In this document: in pieces, positions 13,031-27,155 of the stretch
Layout: each line of letters begins with the position of its first letter
Position numbering within the stretch: position 1 is the first letter of the stretch
Assembly (NCBI GenBank): GCA_002633005.1
Contig: NMRA01000095.1
Location: 636,760 to 700,759, forward strand
Length of the DNA stretch: 64,000 bases
Source: Phoronis australis
Lineage: Eukaryota > Phoronida > Phoronidae
Direction: 5' to 3'
Notes under the pieces: generated by a model
Seen by the model: only the letters and a program-made list of their open reading frames with translations
What the model was told of the DNA's origin: nothing
Databases searched by the model: none
Program-made: the position numbers and the translations under genes

Positions 13031-15102
13031 ACAATTTCGCATGTGCCTCTCTCAAGTGAATAGTTCTGGCTTCATTCATATTGAAAAATATGCAAGTTAA
13101 CAGAAACTCTGTAATATCCGTAGTCCAGTGCATTGTTTGAGAAAAAAGAGGAAATTCATGGATATTCCTGATCCTCGATTTCTGGTGTGCTGACGCTGCA
13201 GTGTAGTCCCAGTTTTTAGAGTTGGTGCGCATGTTTTTATCTCATAGTTTGAGTTAACATCAAATTTCCATGCTGGATATTTGTCGGCCATTCTTTAAGC
13301 ACTGACGGATCATTAGGTGGAAGTGTAAAACATGGTCGCAGTGGGGCGGTATTCTTTATAAACCTTACAACTAGGAACAAAAGGAAACCATGATGATTGC
13401 AACACAAAAAGCTTTTTACACTTGATTATTGACGCCAGAATGATGTCTCAACTTGATTTCAGTTCACTGATTTACGACTTGGGGCACTATATTCTATGTT
13501 CACTATATTTACTAGATTCACTGATTTAGCACTTGCAGCACTACATTCGAGTTGTTCCGAAGACGCCTAAGGAGACTCATTTGCCAATTACAAATGAAAA
13601 AGGAGTAAAAGGGTTTAAATGCTCTTGTAAATTCACCAGTTTCTCACTGTAGTGGCAATGTGTAGAAATGCTTGAGAAAATCAGAACCCTTTATTTCTTT
13701 GCCATAAATTTGCCATTCTTGTGCAGCAGTAACATGTTAGTTTCAAAAAAGATTAACCACTGGTATAGTTTTCGTAACAATTATTCCAGGTTTGCTGCCC
13801 AAAACCTTCATTTAAGAAGTTGTTTATTTTGCATCCATGCTTCAAGGCCTTTCATTTTGAGTTGGAATTTTTAATGTTCTATCTGTCCTGAATTGCTTCT
13901 TTTCTTAAATTGATTTATTTCTGATCTGTATTCGATGAAATGATCAGTGAATTTGGAGTGAAATGAAAATTTGAAACAAAGTGCCATCCTCATGTAGTTG
14001 TACTCTGCTTAGGATGCCATTATTTGTAATGAAGTATAGTCATGGTTCATGGTGTGGTATAAAACTGTTGACTGCCAGCTGTCTTAGGCCTTGTGTACAA
14101 TATTGCTACCAGTAATCCGGTTGTATTTATTATTGATTTTGTCGCATGCGCGCGTAAATCGTCATCATTCCTACTACTCTCCAGTCTGGTACTGCCTGGA
14201 GCCAGCACGCGGCATTTCAACAGCCATTACCAACGGCTAATGGACACGAGCCAGAAGCAATGTTTCAAGAACGTTCACTTGAAGGTAGATACCCTGTGTA
14301 CTCCATTTCCCATTATGAGTTCTACCCACTGTTAGGTCAGTGCTGTGGATTTCCATTCTGAAGCACTTTGCTAGTTAACTGGTACATGGATTATTCACTG
14401 TAAATGTAGCCACAGGGCTACCTCTCATAGAATATTATTTGTAGCATTGTCCCACCATTTGACTGCTGTTGTCCCCCCTTTCTGTGTAAACTTGCGTAAG
14501 AATTGGTTGTGTCAGGCTGGTGTTGAAGGGTGATGAAAGGTCAGAGCACAGAAAAATAGATTTGAAGTGGAGACTTATTGTCAAGAAAGGTGGCTGTTGG
14601 CTTCACAGGGTTCACTGTCTGATGTCTGAAGGCCACTCCAATCTGCTTTGTCAGCTTCTTGGTCTGCAGTGTCTTGTCCTCTAGGTGCTGTTCTTATTGT
14701 CAATTTATGCTCGTTTGGTGTTTGGGATTTCTTGGGTTTATTGGCAATGATACGTTGATTGTTCAGATTTTGTTTTAGCATCAGCTGTATTGTTTTGCTG
14801 AGAAATGTAGTCTTCTACATGTAGTCGGTCATGCTGGAATGATGTTGGGGTGGGAGACTTTCATAAAGCAGCGTTGCCTGGTCACATTGGACGGATGAGT
14901 GCTGCCATCTAGTGGTAGTGAGAAGTAGTTTATATTGCAGTAAACTGATCATCATGACTGGATGTCAAAAACATTAACAATATTTTGGGACATTCTAGTG
15001 AAATTGCTTTGGCTTTAAAGTAGAACTTATTCCTCTGTGTAAGAGGACAAGAAAGACTCCTGGACTCCTGGGCCCAACCAAACTTTTACGTGAATCAGCT
15101 CG
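13031..15102. other. Non-coding stretch
   Basis: No supported exon or RNA gene. Short open frames on both strands have no recognisable product. Confidence 0.5.
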
Positions 15103-15340
15103 AAAATTGACCTATCACATTCTGTGAAATTTGAAAGCTCAATCAGAATTTGCAATATGATTTGTCAAATTCCAAGTGAAGTCTTCAGTCGTGGGTCCGC
15201 GGTCTAATCTCGGACCGTAATGGAGACTCAAGACAAAAATTGACCAATTGCACGTAGCATATTCTGAGTACCTTGAAATTCATACTAGAATCGTGCAGTA
15301 TGATTTGTTAAGTTTCAAATCTGAATGCGAGTCAAGTCGG
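15103..15340. repeat. Dispersed repeat of about 95 bp, two local copies
   Basis: Two related segments (about 15103-15195 and 15235-15340) share 'aaaattgacc', 'attctg', 'cttgaaatt' or 'tttgaaa', and 'gcaatatgatttgt'-type phrases. A third relative lies at about 41521-41625 ('aaaaattgaccaatggca', 'gaatcatgcagtctgat'). No coding capacity; origin unknown. Confidence 0.45.
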
Positions 15341-18300
15341 AGATTAGACTTTGGTCAAACATGGTCCATCTATTGGTTCCTGAACATATTAATGTTTTTG
15401 TGAGCATATTATATCTGACACTGACCAGTAAGGTTGTGGTTTACCATGCATGTTTGACGTGTCCTTCAAGCTTCCTGACTTCTAAATACACAACAGAGTT
15501 GTACTGTTGCACCTAGACTAGGGACTTGAACAGAGTCTACTGGCTTTTGACTTTCAGCTAAAAATCAGTCTAGTGATGACTTAACCTTTTTCACGAAAAC
15601 TGGCTAAAGCTGTAAGTTAGAAAGTCTAAGTGTATTTACAATTCTAAAGTTGAAAGACAGAAAGCTGTTGTTGTCTTATTGGACAGAAGACAAAATTGTT
15701 TGAGAAATGCTACAGACAAAAAAATCAACAGATTTCTGAAGCAGCCCTGGAGCTGTCCAAAATGGAGTTTTAAGATGTGATTGAAGTTGGGAGTTGATAA
15801 AGGATGTATCTGTCGTGGGGAAATAAAAAATGCGACTTATTCAACATCTGTTTTGTGACATAAGATGATTTCCAAGGGAATATGTTGGTGATATTTTATG
15901 ACAGAGTGCACTATGCCTTCTGTGTACAAATCTCTCAACTCCTCAAAATTATGACTTTTTGTTGACTTTCTAAGGATACTGTGGTGAAATCTTTGAAGGG
16001 AAACCATAACAACTAGACCAGGTCAGGCTAGGTGTCTATCCCCATATATCAACCAGGACAGGCATTATGAAGCCAGATCAGTCTTATGTTTGTACCAGCT
16101 GTCTAGACATAGAATTAGCCTTGCTCTTTGCTTCTGCTGAGAGACATTTGATTTGTTGGTCATCAAGGTTTACCACTTTTGAACTTTGTGGTGGTTTGTG
16201 TCTTACTTGGGAGCTGGTAGAGTGGAAGGTTTTTGTTCCATGTCAGTTTGGCAGCACTCGTTTTGATGCATAAACCTATGTCATCGAGTGAAATTTGACT
16301 TTGCCTTCGGATGGTTTTACAAATTATATGTGGAGTTTGGAATGCAGTTGTTCATTTGCTGTTCCTGATGTGACACTGAAAAATAGAGATGGGTGATGTG
16401 GTAGTTGCCTTCCTCCTCGAAACTCCAGTCTCTGAGTATTGGTGCTGCTGGGTCCCAGCTCTGGCTCTGGAAGATTTTATTTGATTTGGATGTTACATGC
16501 TTTGATGAAACTTATATATAGCATGGAGGTCGGCTTATATCCACTCCAAGTTAAAAAGCATGGCTGTTGATTGTCTGTTTCTATGACAGTAGGTGGATGT
16601 ACCTGTGCATGCGGGATCCCAGATAGTTGTTTTACCAATTGTCCATGTAAATGAGATAAATTGACGTCAACTGCAGGTGGAGCTGCGATGTTCTTCACTG
16701 ATTAAACCTTCATAGGACTGTGCACAGTGCCTAGCATCACCTCCTTGACTGACTCTTTTGACTTTGTCCAAAGAGCTTTGGTTACTTTGTGGGCTTTTTT
16801 GTCAAAATGTAGTTCAGGTCATTAATACAAGACTGGACTGAAATCTTCTCTGACTTCAGGCTGAAGGTGCAGTAAAGACAGGTTGAGTTAAAGACAGTGT
16901 TGGTCTATTAGAAGGGTTACTGGGTGCATCCTGTCAGGTCAACTAGTATGGCTGTTGGTCCACCTTTGTTCCACTGTGGTGTGCCTTCAGTTTGTGGTTG
17001 CCCAGTTTTGTCGAAAGTTAACCAATTAAATCCGTTTGATAATAGCCGGTTATCGGAGTGGAGTTCTACGTAGTGATACGTTTGATGTTTTGTGCTCCAA
17101 GCCTCAGGCCATTCGCTGAATTTTTTAAACTCAAGGTTAAGCGTCTCTTATTTTGCCTTGGAAGATTTATGACCTGGACTGTTCTTAAGGTACTTTTTCA
17201 TTTGCAGATCTCATGGAGTGGTGTTTAATGTCTTAGTGTACACGAACCATTTATCTAGTCGCTATTTAACATTTTTTCATGTGTATTATTGTGGAGATGT
17301 GGGGAATTTCATGTCACAGTTACTTGCTTCTTTAGTCCTGTTGTCTTTATCATGTGGGGTGAGGAGAGACATAACTCTCTTGCGATGTCCACATTCATTT
17401 TTCTACAAGGATTGGCTCTAACACTAGTTGTGAAAATTTTGTGCGAGCAATCAGAACCCTGAATCACTCTGGGCCCTGGGTTGTGTTGGTTAGGTATAAG
17501 CTAATCATACATTATTTCAGGTCCAGGATTTTGTTAAGTTTATTGAATGTCCTCTTTAGGCAAATAAAGCATTATGATGTAACAAAGAGATTTCTAGTTT
17601 TCCACTAGCAATGGATGGCGTGTGCTTGACTAGAAGACTTGGACTCATTTGATGGTAAGGCTGATTTATGTCTGGTTTATAACTAATAAGGGCTATGATT
17701 TTTTGTGAGGTTTGAAATAGATTTAGATGAAAACTTTAAGCTCATGAAAAAGCCTCTTAACTTTTTTAGTGGCACATTTAGTTTTTCGTAGCTTCAGACA
17801 AACAGGTGTTAAAGTTACTAATTTAGTAAAACAGATCGGAGAGGATGTGTCAAGTGGAGATTTGAAACCAAGGTTGGTGCACTTCTGAACAACCACAGAA
17901 TGTAAAAAACGTCTGCTTGAGAAAAAAAGATGATGGTTTCTGTCATAGTCTCAAAAAACAACTAACTGCATTCTCGGTATAATTGAGTTATTGCCAGATG
18001 AGAAGCCTGCATGTTGCAGTGTCCTTTTCTGCCATGCTGATCTGATCAAACACCCACAAATTAAGTATTGACCTGGACTAAATCAACAGGGATCTTCTTT
18101 GTCTGTTGGACCAGTCCATTGGTGAAGGGGGTGCAGGCTGTGAGACAACAACCAGTGGCTACTGACCTGGTGCTGATCATGAGCAAGTATAGGTAGGAGT
18201 GGAGGCTATTTGTGTATTGATTTGTTAGAGCATTTATTAGACAGTGCAATATTGGTTATAATTATTGCTAGTGTAGTGAAGCCACTTTACAATGGCCTTC

Positions 18301-18556
18301 ACTGTCATGGATACAACAGTTTACCTTTGAATTATTGGTAAATTTATACTACAGATGTTTTGTCACTTAAGTATGGTTGTGAGTCTTAGAGCTTGAATAT
18401 TTTGTAAATCAGATCAACTTAGAGTAGTCCATATCAAAATTCCATGTATGTGTATAAAAGTGATAGAAATAAATTTCTTAGGTATGTTTAGGGGTTTTTC
18501 TAAGATTTCAAAAAGAGTGATCCAAATTTAAATCCACGCATAACATTTTTGAAGCG
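15341..18556. other. Non-coding stretch
   Basis: Small open frames only, with no recognisable domain, RNA gene or tandem array. Confidence 0.5.
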
Positions 18557-18591
18557 CTGAGTCAAGAAGGGGGTCCCCCTTCTTGACTCAG
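18557..18591. repeat. Perfect 35-bp palindrome
   Basis: CTGAGTCAAGAAGGGGG is followed by a single T and then by its exact 17-base inverse complement. A perfect inverted repeat with almost no spacer could extrude as a cruciform or, if transcribed, form a very stable hairpin. It has no terminator context and lies far from any gene I recognise. Confidence 0.9.
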
Positions 18592-21500
18592 GGTGTCTCC
18601 CATCCTTTCTTGGGTAGAAAACAGTAACTGACTAACCCTGGTCCCTGGCTGTCTGAGGCTTTATAAGCTGAACTTAGCTTTAATTGGTTAAAAAAGAAAA
18701 CTTAGTTGGTAAATGCATGCAGTTTTAGGTCAAATTAACGTAATTTGTATCATAAAAAGATAAGTACTTGTTGACAACAAACATTTTAGGTTTCATAACA
18801 TATCTTTAACAGAAGTAAAATAGCTTGAAGGTTCTTATGTCTCCATAAAGAAAATAAGTAACACATTTAATATTGAGACAAAATTTCTTGTATCAAATAT
18901 ATGAATTTCTTTATGGCAACTGTTGTGTCAATATTCTTTTATTAGATTTCCAGTACTCTGTAACAAATGCATCAAAATCCTGTCTTTTCTTGATTTAGGT
19001 ATGATTCACTGGTTTCACCAAGGAAATAAGATTTCATTACAAATTTTTGGTGTAACCAGGGCAACTGTGCTGTAGTGTATCTGAGTTGACACCGTTCTGT
19101 CTTCAATTGTATTCAATCTGGAGGTCATCGTTCTCCTCACTCTTAAATAATAGTGGTATAGAGGCAGTTGCTCATGGATGAAGGCGTTATGACCAATAGC
19201 CGTCACATAGCAAAAAACAATATCTGAAGGGTGTTAGTACTAATTAATACTTGGTCTGCTAAATGTCAATGTTCACAAAATGTCGGTGAATAAAAGAATT
19301 TTTTGTTTCGTCTTTGTCGGCTCGGCCTGTCATGCGCATCAAGAGTTTGAAAGTGGGTCAAGCAAAAAGTTACATTTGAACTGTTGTATGTCCGATGGGT
19401 TCGTGACACTTGGAATTTTCCTTATCCCCTCTTTGCGGTATACTCTCGAGACATGCGTCCAAACATGGAATGAATTGGAGCGCTCCCCTGGAAGTAAGGT
19501 CCCAGGTCCCAGCAACTCATTCTCACAGAGACTGAATGATCTTGAATGTGAAAAGCTCCTGGTGTTTTCACGGAGTTCAGAAAATGAAGGTTTATTGCTG
19601 CAGGTCTAGTTTACTCACTGTAGACGCTTCCAAATTTTTATGAGTTTCCCAATGCCACCCAGTTCTCAGCCAGAATAAGCATTTTTTTATTTCCCCAAGA
19701 CTTGTGTGTTTAGTTGGTTGCTAATCATTTATAAACAACATTTCCTGTTGCGGTTGGACGGCAGGTTTATGGCCCGTTTAACGACAAGAGATCAAATCAA
19801 AACACATTTTTAGCAACAAATGAATGCTTTATTGGTGTTATTTAAGGAAAAGGTAGTGTAAAAAAGTTTTAGAGCTACAAGTGTCATACTGAGAACTTGC
19901 GAAAATGGACCCACCCAAAAGTACGCCCATGGGCGTATGTTCGGAAATCGGTAACTGTTTGCAAGTTTTGGAAATCTGGTGTATTGTTCCAACATATGTA
20001 TGTTTTGATGTAAAATTTTGTTTATTGTTGGCAAGACAGTTTTTTGGGACTGTGATTTCACTCAATGACTGTCATTTAACAAGACATTGGGTGACCTATT
20101 TGGTATCAAACCATGTTTACACATTACGAAGGACAGTATTTAATGCTCTGTGTTTGCTGAATGCAAAATAAAGATAGAGCAGTTTAGAGGTTGTTATGAC
20201 AAAGGCAACCTAGGGAATGTTTGGAGATAGCTAAGCATAGAAAGTCACTGTGTGAAGCAATCCACTGGCTCATCTGATGAACATCCAGTCTGGCTATTTA
20301 CATGTCGTTGTTTATTCTGACATTGTAAATTATCGCATTAGCATCCAGGTTTATTGATGTTCATTGGACAACATCCTTAGATATCAGATACTAAAATCAA
20401 TGTCAGGACAATCCTTTAGCTTTGTAATCATCAAGCACTGGAGTAAATACACAGAGGAGATATTGAATTCGAAATCAATTCAATGTTTGCTGTCGACTTG
20501 ATCCATTCATGACTGCACATACTCGTAAACATGTGAGGTTTGTATCAAGATATCAGATCGCTGATTTCTTCAACATTGATGGGCTTACTCACCCTTCAAC
20601 TTAGAGTTTATTGACCTCTGCTTCTGCAATAGCCACTCTACAGAGTGTGATCTTGTTTAGGACATGATGGATTTGTTATTGTACAGGTAGGAAGGTGCAG
20701 GTAAAGGGTTGAACACCTAGTATCTTCCAGGTGTAGTTTGGGTTTCCTTGGTGACGACATGATAAATGCCATCATATTTGAGGTGGTATCTTAAATCCAT
20801 TTAGTTAACTGTTGGAAAGTTGGGTTGGTGTGTCGCAATACACTCGTGTGACCTACACTACACATACGGTATATTTGAAGTTTTTTCGATGACCTGAGAT
20901 AAAAATGACCATGACTGGTCTCCCAGTTAAACTAACCTGAGCATATTGGGCCATTGTGGTGATAGACATGCGATTCAGATGAGTTTGTCTGGGCAGCAAT
21001 AAGTGGTACTGGAAATAGAAGTTATTTTAGAGTTCAAGGGAAGGTTGTTGGTGGTGGTGCCCTGGAATGGAGGATCAGATGAGAATTCTAACTATTGTTC
21101 TTCACCTTAGTCTGTAAAAAAGGGTGATGTTCTTTGCCTGGAATATTTACTGTTGGCCATCAAGTCTTTAGAAAATAAGCTCCCAATCCCTCGTGCTCTG
21201 GTAACAAGTCGAGAGAGGAAACTGGCTTACGTCGTGATGCTCAGATATTGAAAATGAGATGATGTTTTACTATGTTGCCCGGTGTTTAACTATGCAAGAT
21301 TCAACTTTGCGCCAGAAACATCATGTAACTTTACAAACTCCAAAAATATCTGCGGTTTGCTTAAGACAAAAAATAGACTATCCTTGATGTTAAGGTTCTG
21401 ATTTCAGACAGGAAATTCTAATGGTGCAGAAATGTGCTAATTGTCTATTCATCAAATTGCCATCTATTATTTAATTATCTAGTATTGTAATGTGCACAAG

Positions 21501-23610
21501 TGAGCACTGGATACAAATACAAATACAAATACAAATCTCTGTTACACAGTGTTCATAACGTGTATGACCTAGGCTTGTCCCTTCCCTGTTTATGCCTAGA
21601 TTCTCTCTGACATGCCTCAACACATAGCTGTAGATAGTATGAAAATAAGACAGATGTGGGCTGCTGTACTAGGAAGACATATTTGGCAATATTCACAATG
21701 CTTGCTAGCTATCCCTTCTGTCCTAATGCCTAGTTGATCTTCCTCTCTCCATAAATATGGGACAAGTATGTCATGGTGTATTATTGTCTTGACAGTTGGT
21801 CAGGGTTGTCAATCATCAGTTCACAAGGCCACCCTATGGTGGTGTCTGATAGTTCCTCTGTGTGAACATATCTGTGATATCAGTGGGGGAGTGTCTACAT
21901 GTCAGCAACCCTCCTCTGGTATATATGGCAGATAGTGATATAGGCCACCAGAGGCATGCTAGTCACCAGCTACTGTCTGCTCTGCTGGTCTTCTGGATCT
22001 CCAATAGTCTCACTCTTGACTATTTAGAAATTCAAGAATACAACATGACATGGTGAAAGTCATGTACAAACAAGTTGTGATGAACTACTTATAAAATATT
22101 GATCTGACTAGCATAAATTATTTACTGTGAATCTTTTGTTGTGGTCACTGATATTTGCTGTGTGAATGAGCCTGTTCATTTCAAGAGAAGTACCAACAGC
22201 GATGACATTCGTTAAGTAAACATGGTACATTATTAGACTAAAAAAATCTGTCCTTGTCTTACAGTGTTTTGAAAACAACAACATGAACCAATTTGATTTG
22301 GTCAAATTCAGTGTATCGGAATCTTTTTGGACTACGATTATGTCTCGGCAAAATAGAATTTAAAAAGTTAGAGCTGTTACTGGTTTGCTATAATTTTTTT
22401 CTCTTTTTGTTCGTGCATAGGCTAGAGGTTGCAATGACATTGAAGTTTACAAAAAGCATGTAACTTGTGTAAACGTATAGGCCTATTGTATTTTGTTGAA
22501 ATCAGACACAAGATGGTGCTTTGAAAGTAATTATTTCTTGACTTTTCGATTCACTGTCTTGAAAACATTTCTCCTGAAATTTGGAAGTATGTCATCCATT
22601 CCTCACGGGTTTTGTAGTTTTCCTGTAACGTCACTACGGTAACCACCACGTTTTTGTTCGAAAACGGCAAGAAAGTTGTGGTGGAGATGTGTTGTTCATG
22701 TGTCCCTGTGACTTGTAGATCAGTGCTACACTTTGTTCTTTCCTACAAAATTGTTATGTTCAGTGGAGGCCTTGTCACTTGAGATAGTGTGAGGTGCTGA
22801 AGGTATGTGATGCGCAATCCTGGTTCAGGCCAGGCTTTGTACTCCAGGCAAGCAATTGGGTGTTTTGCTACAGTACTCAGCAAATCAGCATTTTCTCATT
22901 ATGGCTGCATGACAAAATGGTCATCAGCTGTTTATATATGTGGAACAGTTGTCAGGGTGCGAGTTGTCAGGGTGCGACTTGCTCCGCTTGAGTCGCATTT
23001 ACATGGCATTAGATCGCAAACTCGATCAGCATGTCATTTACACGAAGACTGTCTGTGCATGCTTGCATCAACAATAGCAAAGGTCCAAACCATGTGGAAT
23101 GCCAGCGAATCATACGTCTTCACTCTGTTGCGCAAGCGCATTGAAAGATGACCCTTTTTCGCCCTGCCCAGTTGTGTTGAGATATGTAGTTGAAACTAGA
23201 GCAACTTATCAAGTCCAACTCGCTCTACCCCTCAAACCGGTGTAAAAAATGGTCGCCGCGGTGTTAGCTTACTCCATGTCAGTCGTGTATGCACACACTT
23301 GCTCCCGATCTGCTCTTCCGTGTTAGTTGGTCCCGTGTAAATGCAGCTTTGGTTGCCTCTCCTTGAAAATGTAGACAGTCCCTGAAAATGTTCACTTAGG
23401 GCAAACACAGCTTCACCTGGTTATCTTTTATGAGATCAAAGGATTTTTACAGAAGAACCAGTTCACATAAATCTGGGAGCACAACTGACAGTTGTCTATG
23501 TGTTGACATGTGGGCATTCATAACAAAGCTTGAACCCTTTGAAAATTGGTTTTAGTGACATTTTTGGATTTGTTGGTCACTGAGAAATTGAAGAATAGGT
23601 AATATTTCTC
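18592..23610. other. Non-coding stretch up to the assembly gap
   Basis: No supported exon. A short (ACAAAT)n-type tract occurs at about 21513-21536. The longest open frames (about 110 codons near 19280 and 22807, plus strand) have no recognisable domain or splice context. Confidence 0.5.
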
Positions 23611-24544
23611 NNNNNNNNNNNNNNNNNNNNNNNNNNNNNNNNNNNNNNNNNNNNNNNNNNNNNNNNNNNNNNNNNNNNNNNNNNNNNNNNNNNNNNNNNN
23701 NNNNNNNNNNNNNNNNNNNNNNNNNNNNNNNNNNNNNNNNNNNNNNNNNNNNNNNNNNNNNNNNNNNNNNNNNNNNNNNNNNNNNNNNNNNNNNNNNNNN
23801 NNNNNNNNNNNNNNNNNNNNNNNNNNNNNNNNNNNNNNNNNNNNNNNNNNNNNNNNNNNNNNNNNNNNNNNNNNNNNNNNNNNNNNNNNNNNNNNNNNNN
23901 NNNNNNNNNNNNNNNNNNNNNNNNNNNNNNNNNNNNNNNNNNNNNNNNNNNNNNNNNNNNNNNNNNNNNNNNNNNNNNNNNNNNNNNNNNNNNNNNNNNN
24001 NNNNNNNNNNNNNNNNNNNNNNNNNNNNNNNNNNNNNNNNNNNNNNNNNNNNNNNNNNNNNNNNNNNNNNNNNNNNNNNNNNNNNNNNNNNNNNNNNNNN
24101 NNNNNNNNNNNNNNNNNNNNNNNNNNNNNNNNNNNNNNNNNNNNNNNNNNNNNNNNNNNNNNNNNNNNNNNNNNNNNNNNNNNNNNNNNNNNNNNNNNNN
24201 NNNNNNNNNNNNNNNNNNNNNNNNNNNNNNNNNNNNNNNNNNNNNNNNNNNNNNNNNNNNNNNNNNNNNNNNNNNNNNNNNNNNNNNNNNNNNNNNNNNN
24301 NNNNNNNNNNNNNNNNNNNNNNNNNNNNNNNNNNNNNNNNNNNNNNNNNNNNNNNNNNNNNNNNNNNNNNNNNNNNNNNNNNNNNNNNNNNNNNNNNNNN
24401 NNNNNNNNNNNNNNNNNNNNNNNNNNNNNNNNNNNNNNNNNNNNNNNNNNNNNNNNNNNNNNNNNNNNNNNNNNNNNNNNNNNNNNNNNNNNNNNNNNNN
24501 NNNNNNNNNNNNNNNNNNNNNNNNNNNNNNNNNNNNNNNNNNNN
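23611..24544. other. Assembly gap
   Basis: 934 consecutive N; the content is unknown. A first exon or regulatory sequence could be hidden here. Confidence 1.
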
Positions 24545-26391
24545 TCTTACATAAACCTGTGTGGGTGACTATTTTTTATGGTCTCCAAAATTTTGGAATT
24601 GATTTCTTCATTCAATGCACTATTGTGCTGCCACACTTAAAAGCTGTATACTGTTGTTAGTCATAGCCTCTAGTAATTTGCATCTTAAACTTTCCACACT
24701 GTAGTTATGTTCAATATCCATTTCATAACTGATCATTTAAGACTTGGGCATTGGAAAGAGTGTTAAAAAACCATCAGTTACAACTGCATTGGCCCACCCT
24801 TAGGAAATTTGACTGCTTTACATCAGTCGAAGATAACCTCCGCCCATCCTTTACATGGTAGAAACCAAACCAAACGTTACCGTTGCAAGGAAAATTTTAA
24901 ATTTCTTAGTTTTTGTGGTAGGGGAAAGAAAGGGTTGTGCTCCTACATACAAAGTCAGTAACAGTATACTGGTATTGTGTTATATACACTAACAATATAC
25001 AGGACTGATGAGTGGGTGTCATTGATGAAGTTAGGTGTGCACCTGTAATAAAATAAAATAAAATAAAATGAACTGAAAGAAAACACCTGTCTTGTTGTTT
25101 TTTGCCGGTGTCTTTATCTTCGCTTTCAATGCAGTGTTGCAACTTCCTCTTTGCCACATTGTCTCTTTTGTGGGGGAGGTGGCGCTGTGAAAGAATGATG
25201 AACGACACGCAGAGATCAGTGTATTGGCATCAGCATGCACGCTTTAATTTGGACGTTTGTTACACACATATGGTATAGGAATGAGCCGCAAGCCACAAAG
25301 ACATTTCTCAATAGATGGTGCAGTATACTTGTACATTTCTCAACAAACCAATCATAATATCCGAATGTCGCCCTGTTCTGTTCATCTAGGAGAGCCCTTG
25401 GCATACTCCTTATTTCTTGGTTTTTTATTGAGAGCTATTATCCTCACCTACGGTTATCTAACCAGAAATTCTGCAGTCCATCCTGGACAAGCTTCTTGTG
25501 TCTGCCCTGTGTCTGCCCTGTGCCAGCCTTGTGGGTGTGAACTTATGGCTGCCCCAGACCAGCAAGCTGCCTGAACAGGTTAAGGGTTTAATCATAGTCC
25601 TGTTGAAGCTGATCCATTAAGCCCAATTTGCAATTGACTCTTTCTGACCAGCTCCACTTGTTAAGCAGTGAATGAGGGTGATGTAATCCCCTGGATCCAG
25701 TTTGAAGGGGCTCATAAAAGCATCTATTTACACCTCCTTACCCAGGAGACTTCACCTAGTGTATCTTCTCAGCACAGGCTGCAGGGGGCTGAGTTCATTG
25801 GTGGAAAGTGAAGCCTTGAACAGGGCACAGGGCCTTACTTTGTGGACAATACTGCCAGTATTGATGTATACTGGGGACTTCTATACAGTGAAAAGTAAAC
25901 ATGTGATTTCATTATTTACACTATTGGCCCTATACAAATATAAGCCAGGCCAATTTCTTTAGCTATGTATTGATTGACAGAGGACAAATACTGAAGGGCT
26001 TAGTGAAGACTTGAATTTGAAACTATTAGCTGTTTCAAAGGCCAGGCAAGCAAGGTGTTTATAGGGGATTTCTCACTGAACTTGTTATTAAATGTCCCAT
26101 GAAGTGAGACATGTTCTGGGTTGGTGAGACCATCTAAGCTCCAGGTTAGTTGTACAAATATCTTAGTTGTGTATGTTTGACTGCTAGCGTGTCTGAATGC
26201 ATTGAATGTTTGTGTGCTAGTCCAGTGAATTGTGATCTGGCTATGGATATGTGTAGTGTATGTCAACAAGTGAACTGTAAGTGTTGGCTCTCTCCCAGTG
26301 ATCAGATGTTGAATAGTCAATGTCTCCAGGGATGTTGCCATTTTGGATGGTGAAGATAGAGGGCAGTAAAGTGAAAGGTCAGATAGTCTTT
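24545..26391. other. Non-coding stretch
   Basis: Contains an (AATAA)n tract at about 25047-25070. A minus-strand open frame of 181 codons (26545-26000) is the longest upstream of the gene cluster. It is Ser/Thr-rich, shows no domain I know, and its first part lies inside the duplicated haplotype segment, where the second copy carries substitutions. I do not call it a gene. Confidence 0.45.
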
Positions 26392-26925
26392 TGTTAGTGT
26401 TTTGCGTGGTGATGACACCCAGTGTAGACAACTGTTTACACACCTGACAAACAAACCCTGTTAAAAAGAAATCTAAACTATGAGTATTTAGTAGGTAATT
26501 TGTAAACATGTGCATTGTGGAACTGTTTTGCAAATATGCTTTCATCTATAGAGTAAAGTGTCACTGATTTAAGATACACTATATCAAACATGTGAAATTT
26601 TATTTTTTCATCCTTTATGAAAGGTTAGGAGCATCAAGTCAACGCTTAATTTTTATATTATATCTTAGCCACCATGAGACAGTGTCTGTAGAAATCATGA
26701 CAGGTATTCAGAATTGTGTCGGAAGCCTTCGTTAAATCGAAGAAAGATCTATTTTGACAAGTATCGAGATTTTTACCACACCGTGTGATAAGTGAGCTGT
26801 AGTTGAATAAAAGCTCTGTGCGTCTGCCGTGAGGTGAATTTTAAAGCAAAATCTGCATCACATTCTCAGGAACTTTTTCTCATGTCTGCTCTGCAATGCT
26901 GTAGTATAGTCTGTACTCTACAATA
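26392..26925. repeat. Haplotype copy 1 of a 534-bp duplicated segment
   Basis: This segment aligns base for base with 27156-27690, with a handful of substitutions and one 1-base indel, about 1-2% divergence. Copy 1 runs directly into a foldback element at 26926. Copy 2 runs at the same point into unrelated unique sequence (27691 on). The pattern is what two alleles give when one carries an insertion and both are placed in one scaffold. Confidence 0.85.
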
Positions 26926-27154
26926 CAAGGTACCTAAACTACACGGTCAACGGACTCATAAACACGACTCACGGACCTGCAAACACCGTCCACTGACTCA
27001 CAAACACGGGAACGGACTCAAAAACACGATCCACGCACCCAAATACACGGGACACGGACTCACATTCACGAGGAAACACGGTTAACGGACCGCCAAACAC
27101 GGGTCACGGACAAAATGACGATGTCAGCTGACCCAGGAAGCCGATGAGTCCGTG
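26926..27154. mobile_element. Foldback element, left half only
   Basis: It starts CAAGGTACCTAAACTACACG and continues with a run of subrepeats of about 16 bp (CGGACTCATAAACACG type). It matches the left arm of the complete element at 34765-35182. It stops at a single N (27155) just past the expected hairpin centre (GTCAGCTGAC), so the right arm is missing from the assembly. The flank immediately upstream is ACAATA, the same bases that abut unique sequence in the empty-site copy at 27685-27690. Confidence 0.8.
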
Positions 27155-27155
27155 N
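27155..27155. other. Single-N join
   Basis: A one-base N separates the truncated foldback arm from the second haplotype copy, marking an assembly join rather than natural sequence. Confidence 0.9.

Noticed and set aside
27140-27154. CGATGAGTCCGTG resembles part of a hammerhead ribozyme core
   Set aside because: ATGAGTCCGTG is simply the inverse of the foldback element's own subrepeat. The GAAA core and flanking stems are absent, and the sequence stops at an N.
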